A stretch of 5,184 nucleotides of DNA, taken from the NCBI GenBank assembly GCA_023429545.1, contig JAEYUU010000328.1:1-5184 (forward strand). Direction: 5' to 3'. The position numbers and the translations under genes are program-made. Position 1 is the stretch's first letter. Each line of letters opens with the position of its first letter. Source of the DNA: Verrucomicrobiota bacterium (GTDB lineage Bacteria; Verrucomicrobiota; Verrucomicrobiia; Verrucomicrobiales; Verrucomicrobiaceae). The notes beneath the pieces were generated by a model. That model had not been told where the DNA came from, searched no databases, and saw only the letters and a program-made list of their open reading frames with translations. Of this stretch, positions 1 through 5,184 are shown piece after piece.

Positions 1-903
1 ATCCACGGGATCCGGCAGATTCCAGGACTGCTGGCGCTGTACCTGATTCACATACTCCACGGGGTACATGTAGCCGCCGTCGGCATTTCCCTTTAGCGTG
101 GAGAGCCTGCCGTTTTCCCCCCAAAGATTCGGGTGGCCCACGTCATGGTCATCTGGAATGCAGATGGTGGGCCGGTCCTTCATGATGTCCCGGAACTGCA
201 GCCCGAACTCGATCCAGCCCGCCGTGTGCTCCGTATGGCGATACGTTTGATCCCCGGCGAAAAAGAGCAGATCAGGATTCTGCATCTTGAGATTCTCGAT
301 GATCTCAGGTCGCAGGCCCGTGGTGCGGCTGGAGTTGCACGACATGTTCGCCACGACGATCTCATCCTTGTCGACCGGATCCCGGCGGATGAGACCTTCG
401 TACACGGCATCCTTTCCATGCCGCACGCGGTACGGCACGTCTTTGGACCCATCCCACTTCTCCACGCGGAAATGCGCGCTCCATCCGGGATAGAGCACGG
501 ACGTTTTCCCAATCTCCTGCCATGCACCCTCGCGCTGCACCTCCAGACGGGCTTCACGAGGTTCGTCCGGTTTGAGTGGATAAAGCTGCGCTGTCATCTT
601 CAGCACCCCCGACTGCTGCGTGTAGATGGCAAAGGCCACCACGTCCTTGCGCGGCACATCCATGGGCGGCGGCTGCGAGGCGCGGGCCTGTGCATTCTGC
701 TTGCGGGGGCCTGCGGCAGACCTTTTCGCCCACCACTCTCCGGTGGCCAGCGAGTCCAGCATGGGAAATTCTGCACCGAAGGGCTGGGCAGCCTCCTCTG
801 CGAAAGATGCCCCGGTGACTCCCAGCGCCGCACCACCCAGGCCGGCGGCGGTCAGTTTCAGGGCATCGCGACGGCTGAGGGAACGGGTGGTTTTCTTCTT
901 CAT
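1..903 (-). CDS. PhoD-like metallophosphoesterase with Tat signal, C-terminus beyond window
   Basis: The frame is open from an ATG at 903-901 to the left edge, giving 301 residues with no stop, so the C-terminus is missing. The N-terminus (MKKKTTRSLSRRDALKLTAA) is a twin-arginine signal: R11-R12, then a hydrophobic Ala/Gly-rich stretch to about residue 34. This predicts folded export to the periplasm. Residues about 85-165 look like the beta-rich N-terminal domain that precedes the catalytic domain in PhoD-type enzymes. The catalytic part begins near residue 181. It shows VANMSCNSSRT (185-195), FAGDQTYRH (215-223) and PDDHDVGHPN (250-259), which match the ASC, GD and DDHE-type metal-binding motifs of alkaline phosphatase D relatives. 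Family knowledge supports hydrolysis of phosphomono- or diesters with a metal centre; the substrate is unknown. The start is chosen because it begins exactly at the Tat signal. No clear Shine-Dalgarno precedes it (the upstream bases read GCTGTTTCCCAC). Other metallophosphoesterase subfamilies remain possible. Confidence 0.88.
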   Translation of the reverse strand, partial: MKKKTTRSLSRRDALKLTAAGLGGAALGVTGASFAEEAAQPFGAEFPMLDSLATGEWWAKRSAAGPRKQNAQARASQPPPMDVPRKDVVAFAIYTQQSGVLKMTAQLYPLKPDEPREARLEVQREGAWQEIGKTSVLYPGWSAHFRVEKWDGSKDVPYRVRHGKDAVYEGLIRRDPVDKDEIVVANMSCNSSRTTGLRPEIIENLKMQNPDLLFFAGDQTYRHTEHTAGWIEFGLQFRDIMKDRPTICIPDDHDVGHPNLWGENGRLSTLKGNADGGYMYPVEYVNQVQRQQSWNLPDPVD

Positions 904-998
904 CGTGGGAAACAGCGGAAACGTCCCCGCACCGGAGAGATTTCAGGAAAAGAATGGGGTGATGCGTGGCGACCGAAGTCCTGAAGCAGCCGTTCAAC

Positions 999-1069
999 AA
1001 TGCAACGTGAGAAATGAATAGTGCAAAATGGACTGCACTCCAATCGCCGCTCATTTCTCATTTTGCATT
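999..1069. repeat. Imperfect inverted repeat with nested hairpin
   Basis: The left arm at 999-1017 (AATGCAACGTGAGAAATGA) pairs with the right arm at 1051-1069 (TCATTTCTCATTTTGCATT). The arms are 19 nt with 17 complementary positions; the only mismatched pair of positions is CG opposite TT. The 33-nt loop contains a second inverted repeat, AGTGCA at 1020-1025 and TGCACT at 1034-1039, around 8 nt. The structure lies 69 nt downstream of the PHP gene stop and 95 nt upstream of the phosphoesterase start. No T-run follows on the minus strand, so it does not look like a standard intrinsic terminator. It could be a REP- or MITE-like dispersed element, or an RNA structure affecting processing between the two genes. 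The pairing is seen directly; the role is inferred. Confidence 0.75.
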
Positions 1070-1092
1070 CTCCCTTCTGCATTTTTGATTCA
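1051..1092. repeat. Degenerate 7-bp tandem repeat
   Basis: The stretch divides into six successive heptamers on the plus strand: TCATTTC, TCATTTT, GCATTCT, CCCTTCT, GCATTTT, TGATTCA. Most share the pattern NCATTNT. Read on the minus strand, four of the first five are AAAATGC/GAAATGA-like with TG at the same phase. This resembles the short heptameric repetitive sequences reported in intergenic DNA of cyanobacteria and some other bacteria. The repeat overlaps the right arm of the 999-1069 inverted repeat. Copy number elsewhere in the genome cannot be seen from here. Confidence 0.6.
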
Positions 1093-1138
1093 TCCACTGC
1101 ACGGGGCAAGTGGAGGCTCGGCGGACTACCTACCGCGG

Positions 1139-3775
1139 CTACTCACCAGCAAACGTCACCCACAGGGGCGAGGACCACGCCATGTTGCCATCCGCCTGCT
1201 CGATGCGGAGGTAGTAGCGGTTTTCGCCGGTCAGGGGTTCGGCATCAGTCCAGGTGGTGCTGATTTCCTTGCCGTGGGCACTGCCTTCCATGACGTGGTA
1301 GTTCTGCTCGTTGCGAACGACGGTCACGCGTTTTATCGGAGCATTGCCCAAGATGCGGAAGGCGAGCTCAGGCTTCTTTTTGGTCTCGAATGACTCGCCC
1401 ATGAGATGCCCGCCACAGCTCAACTCAACGAAGATCTTGTCCGTGGCTGCACAGGTACGCCGCGCCTTGAATCCAGCGATGATGCCCTCGCGGGTGAACT
1501 CCTCCACATACACGCCGCCGAAAGAGGTGTGGGTGGCAATGTGATCGCTCGAAGCGAACACGCCCAGCTTGTGCCCTTCCGAGAGCGCCTTCTGGTACAC
1601 GCCGTTGTTGAATGCCGCGGGATTTTTGCTGCCGGACTCGAAGTCGGTGATGGCCGCCGGCGGCATGGGCTGGTTCTTCGGCTCCAGCTTCGCCGGGGTG
1701 TACGGCTCGGTCTTGCGCAGGCCCACGGTGGGTTGCGGCGCGCCAATGCCCTCATAGCTCACTCGCGCGCCCTGGAAAATCTCCACGGTATTCTCATAGG
1801 TGTTGTCGATGCCGTTCTCATATTTCGTCCAATCCGTACCCATGCCTGTCGCACCCGTGTGGCTGATGACGGCGCATGGTTGATTGTAGCGCTTCAACAC
1901 GTCCCACAGCTCCGACGGCTGAATCGGCTGCACACCCGCAGCAATGGGTAGCTTCGCCTGCCATGGTGACTGCCGGTAGTACGCGCGATTGATGTGCACA
2001 ATGGGGCCTCCCCTTTTTGCGAAGACGATGTTGCGATGACCCCACGGGAAGGGCTGTTCGCGCTCATACGCATACAGTGACGCGAAGCTCCCGGGCGCGA
2101 AGAACACATCCACATGCCGCTGCGTGTGCCACCACTCATACGGATCGTAGATCTTCCCCACATCCGTGTGATCCGAAGTCCCGAGGAAATCCAGCCCCGC
2201 GAGATCATAAGCATAGCGATAGGCCTCCATGATGCAGCCGTCGAAGGCTGTCCGGCAGTTCGAAATGTCCGTGTGCCGATGCAGGTCGCCCCACACAAGG
2301 AGGTAGGTTTTGCCACCAACCTTCCATGTGTGGTGCTCCGTGAGAGGGCGCGAAGGCGTGGTTTCATTCAAATAGGGCTCCTGCTCCGGCGTGTGATCCA
2401 CGGCCAGGTCCGGCTCCGCAGGAAGCAAAGCGAGTGGCGCGTCTGTCTCAACTGCGGAGACATATACACCTGCGATGCCGCACTGCTTGCCAGCGCGTTT
2501 ATCCGAAGGCCACGCCAACCACAGTCCGCCGCGCGGGCCAAGGCACATCTCCTGATGCCGGTCCTGGCCCATGGTGCTGTCCGGCAACGCGGCGGGCACG
2601 CTCCATGCCTTTGTCTCCGGGGTGTAGCGCAGCAGGACGCCGCGCCACATGCCGCTGGTGAAGTAGCGGCAGGCAATCCACACTTCGCCCTCGCGCACGC
2701 AGACAGAGGGAACGTTCATGGCATAGCCCGGGCTCGGATCGGGCGCCGGCGTGGGGCGACCGTTGTGCGGCACAGGCACCTCGGTGAAGGTCTCCGATGC
2801 AATGTCATAGCGGCCCAGCAGCAGGCGCTTTTGCGCATTGAATCCCATGGCATTCTCATGACCACGCGAATCCAGACCCCATTGCCGACGTCCCCGTTCT
2901 GCGGCGATCCACAGGCCACCCTTGCCATCCGAGCTGATTGAGGCGCGCGCTTCATACTCAGGTGTCTCCAGCAGTGAGCGGTCCTTCACCTCACCATTCA
3001 CGGTGACATGCGCGAGGCGCAGATTGAATTCACTGCGGGCAGAGTTGTCATAGGCAATCCACGCGCCGTTCGCATCCGTGAAGGCGAGGCGCGGTTCCCA
3101 ATTGCCACCCTCCTTTGCCTGGGAGACGCGCACCGGCTCACTCCACTTCGCCTCCTTCGCAGACCAGTGGCATGTCCAGATCTGGGAGGCGCCGGGCTTC
3201 ACCTCCTGCCAGGCCACCCACACGCGGCCTGCTGAATCCGCCACAGCATCCGCGAAACTCGCGCCGGCATTCGCGCTGGCAGCGAGTTCCATCTCCTCCT
3301 CAAGCACGCCATTTGCAAAGCGGCGGGCACGCAAGGTCATGATGTCCTGCGCATCCACCTGGCCCCAGATGCACCACACACCACCACCGTCATCCGCGGT
3401 GATGGTTGGCTGATGCAGGACACCGGGCTTGGAAACCACCGCCTGATGCGAGAGCCTGCCGCCTTCGCGCTTTGCCAGGTGCAGCGTGTCGGCGGTTCCA
3501 TCGTGCTCAATGTACGTCACCCAGAGTCCACCCGCCTTGTCGACACAAAGATCGGGGAAGTCGCGATGCAGCTTGCTGTCCACGGACGACAGGCGCACGG
3601 AGAGCGGCGCGAAGAGTCCGGGCTGCGTGATCGCGGGCTGCTTGGCATTGCGGACCCGTGCGGGCTTGGGTTTCGCGGGAGCCTTCGCGTCAGGTGGAGG
3701 GGCGTTCTGTCCAAGCAGACCGAGAACTGCCAGCAGGGAGACGTGAACAAGCAGCAACGAGACTTTCATGCTCAT
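1139..3775 (-). CDS. Secreted propeller-like/PHP metallohydrolase (CehA/McbA, DUF3604-like)
   Basis: This complete 878-residue protein has a Sec-type signal (hydrophobic residues about 4-22), followed by an Ala/Pro/Lys-rich linker to about 45. Residues about 55-450 carry a recurring G-x-W-[VI]-[AT] core: GGLWVTY near 82, GGVWCIW near 131, GRVWVAW near 183, GAWIAY near 237, GGLWIAA near 286, GEVWIAC near 363 and GGLWLAW near 416. Seven such strands suggest a seven-bladed beta-propeller. From about 494 a PHP-type metal site follows: GDLHRHTD (H499, H501), SDHTD (D535, H536), E571, H580, SHT (H639) and SSDH (D744, H745). RRTCAATD (772-779) and HLMGE (790-794) precede a C-terminal beta domain ending AWSSPLWV, as in CehA/McbA family metallohydrolases. 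The family hydrolyses phosphoester, ester or amide bonds; the substrate here is unknown. Two ATGs (codons 1 and 3) are possible starts, and neither has a good Shine-Dalgarno. The stop is TAG at 1141-1139. The sulfatase gene ends 80 bp upstream, so co-transcription is likely. Confidence 0.88.
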   Translation of the reverse strand: MSMKVSLLLVHVSLLAVLGLLGQNAPPPDAKAPAKPKPARVRNAKQPAITQPGLFAPLSVRLSSVDSKLHRDFPDLCVDKAGGLWVTYIEHDGTADTLHLAKREGGRLSHQAVVSKPGVLHQPTITADDGGGVWCIWGQVDAQDIMTLRARRFANGVLEEEMELAASANAGASFADAVADSAGRVWVAWQEVKPGASQIWTCHWSAKEAKWSEPVRVSQAKEGGNWEPRLAFTDANGAWIAYDNSARSEFNLRLAHVTVNGEVKDRSLLETPEYEARASISSDGKGGLWIAAERGRRQWGLDSRGHENAMGFNAQKRLLLGRYDIASETFTEVPVPHNGRPTPAPDPSPGYAMNVPSVCVREGEVWIACRYFTSGMWRGVLLRYTPETKAWSVPAALPDSTMGQDRHQEMCLGPRGGLWLAWPSDKRAGKQCGIAGVYVSAVETDAPLALLPAEPDLAVDHTPEQEPYLNETTPSRPLTEHHTWKVGGKTYLLVWGDLHRHTDISNCRTAFDGCIMEAYRYAYDLAGLDFLGTSDHTDVGKIYDPYEWWHTQRHVDVFFAPGSFASLYAYEREQPFPWGHRNIVFAKRGGPIVHINRAYYRQSPWQAKLPIAAGVQPIQPSELWDVLKRYNQPCAVISHTGATGMGTDWTKYENGIDNTYENTVEIFQGARVSYEGIGAPQPTVGLRKTEPYTPAKLEPKNQPMPPAAITDFESGSKNPAAFNNGVYQKALSEGHKLGVFASSDHIATHTSFGGVYVEEFTREGIIAGFKARRTCAATDKIFVELSCGGHLMGESFETKKKPELAFRILGNAPIKRVTVVRNEQNYHVMEGSAHGKEISTTWTDAEPLTGENRYYLRIEQADGNMAWSSPLWVTFAGE

Positions 3776-3855
3776 GCGGTGGAAACGCGGCGGAGCGCGG
3801 ATTCTTCCGCGTCAGCCACGAGGTTGCAGTGAAATCGACAACGGGGGAATGAGGC
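3776..3855. other. Short spacer between sulfatase and PHP genes
   Basis: This 80-bp spacer lies between the sulfatase stop and the PHP gene start. It has no recognisable gene, no intrinsic terminator with a T-run, and no convincing promoter hexamers on the minus strand. The bases just before the PHP start read GCGTTTCCACCGC, with no AGGAGG-like element. The short distance and shared orientation favour read-through transcription. Confidence 0.6.
3796..3811 (-). other. Small GC-rich hairpin upstream of PHP gene
   Basis: On the minus strand, CGCGGA and TCCGCG form a perfect 6-bp stem around an AGAA tetraloop. It sits 20 nt before the PHP gene's first ATG and 40 nt after the sulfatase stop. No U-tract follows, so it is unlikely to terminate transcription by itself. 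In a GC-rich genome a stem of this size can arise by chance. A role in mRNA processing or translation is only a possibility. Confidence 0.35.

Positions 3856-5184
<1,329 letters not shown>

Larger units (their letters stand above)
904..1138. other. Intergenic spacer between PHP gene and phosphoesterase gene
   Basis: This 235-bp spacer holds no supportable gene. Its right half, about 999-1092, is AT-richer than the surrounding coding DNA and contains the inverted-repeat and heptad element annotated separately. The left part (904-998), directly upstream of the phosphoesterase start, has no clear -35/-10 pair and no purine-rich ribosome binding site. A short minus-strand open frame across 900-1109 exists only because the repeat lacks stops in that frame, and it is not considered a gene. 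Confidence 0.7.

Noticed and set aside
133..984. Plus-strand open frame of 283 codons antisense to the phosphoesterase gene
   Set aside because: The translation is rich in Arg/His/Leu/Gly with no recognisable domain. The opposite strand encodes a clear Tat signal and PhoD motifs across the same bases. This is a GC-rich antisense shadow.
999..1069. Intrinsic (Rho-independent) terminator for the PHP gene
   Set aside because: The stem is AT-rich with a long loop, and no T-run follows on the minus strand (the downstream bases read GTTGAACGGCTG). It is annotated as a repeat instead.
900..1109. Small minus-strand open frame across the intergenic repeat
   Set aside because: Its N-terminal half is the translation of the heptad repeat (MQKGECKMRNE-like) and it overlaps the phosphoesterase start. 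It is probably a spurious product of the repeat, not a gene.
2114..2941. Plus-strand open frame of 275 codons antisense to the PHP gene
   Set aside because: It lies wholly within the well-supported PHP gene. Its composition is low-information and Arg/His/Ala-rich, with no family motif.
3776..3855. Promoter for the PHP gene in the spacer
   Set aside because: I could not find a pair of -35/-10 hexamers with suitable spacing on the minus strand in this 80-bp GC-rich stretch.

Overview
The window carries three genes in a row, all reading on the minus strand. Each encodes, or appears to encode, an exported hydrolase. The DNA is GC-rich (about 60% by eye). The combination of a sulfatase, a PHP-type metallohydrolase fused to a propeller-like domain, and a Tat-exported PhoD-like phosphoesterase is typical of the Verrucomicrobiota or Planctomycetota. 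I favour Verrucomicrobiota from the protein style, but this is inference: there is no rRNA or other marker gene in the window.

In the direction of transcription (high to low coordinates), the layout is as follows. (1) 5184-3856: the C-terminal part of an iduronate-2-sulfatase-like sulfatase. Its 5' end lies outside the window, but the catalytic C-x-P-S-R motif is just inside it. (2) 3855-3776: an 80-bp spacer with a small GC-rich hairpin. (3) 3775-1139: a complete 878-residue secreted protein with a repeated propeller-like N-terminal half and a PHP-fold (CehA/McbA, DUF3604-like) metallohydrolase C-terminal half. (4) 1138-904: a 235-bp spacer holding a two-armed inverted repeat built on a degenerate 7-bp period. 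(5) 903-1: the N-terminal 301 residues of a PhoD-like metallophosphoesterase with a twin-arginine signal. Its C-terminus lies beyond the window.

Same orientation and a short first spacer suggest that the sulfatase and PHP genes are co-transcribed. The wider second spacer, with its repeat element, may mark a boundary or a processing site before the phosphoesterase gene. A plausible joint role is periplasmic or extracellular removal of sulfate and phosphate esters from complex organic matter such as sulfated polysaccharides. The substrate of the PHP enzyme cannot be read from the sequence. The long open frames on the plus strand are GC-driven shadows of these three genes. I see no tRNA, rRNA, CRISPR array, transposase or convincing sigma-70 promoter.
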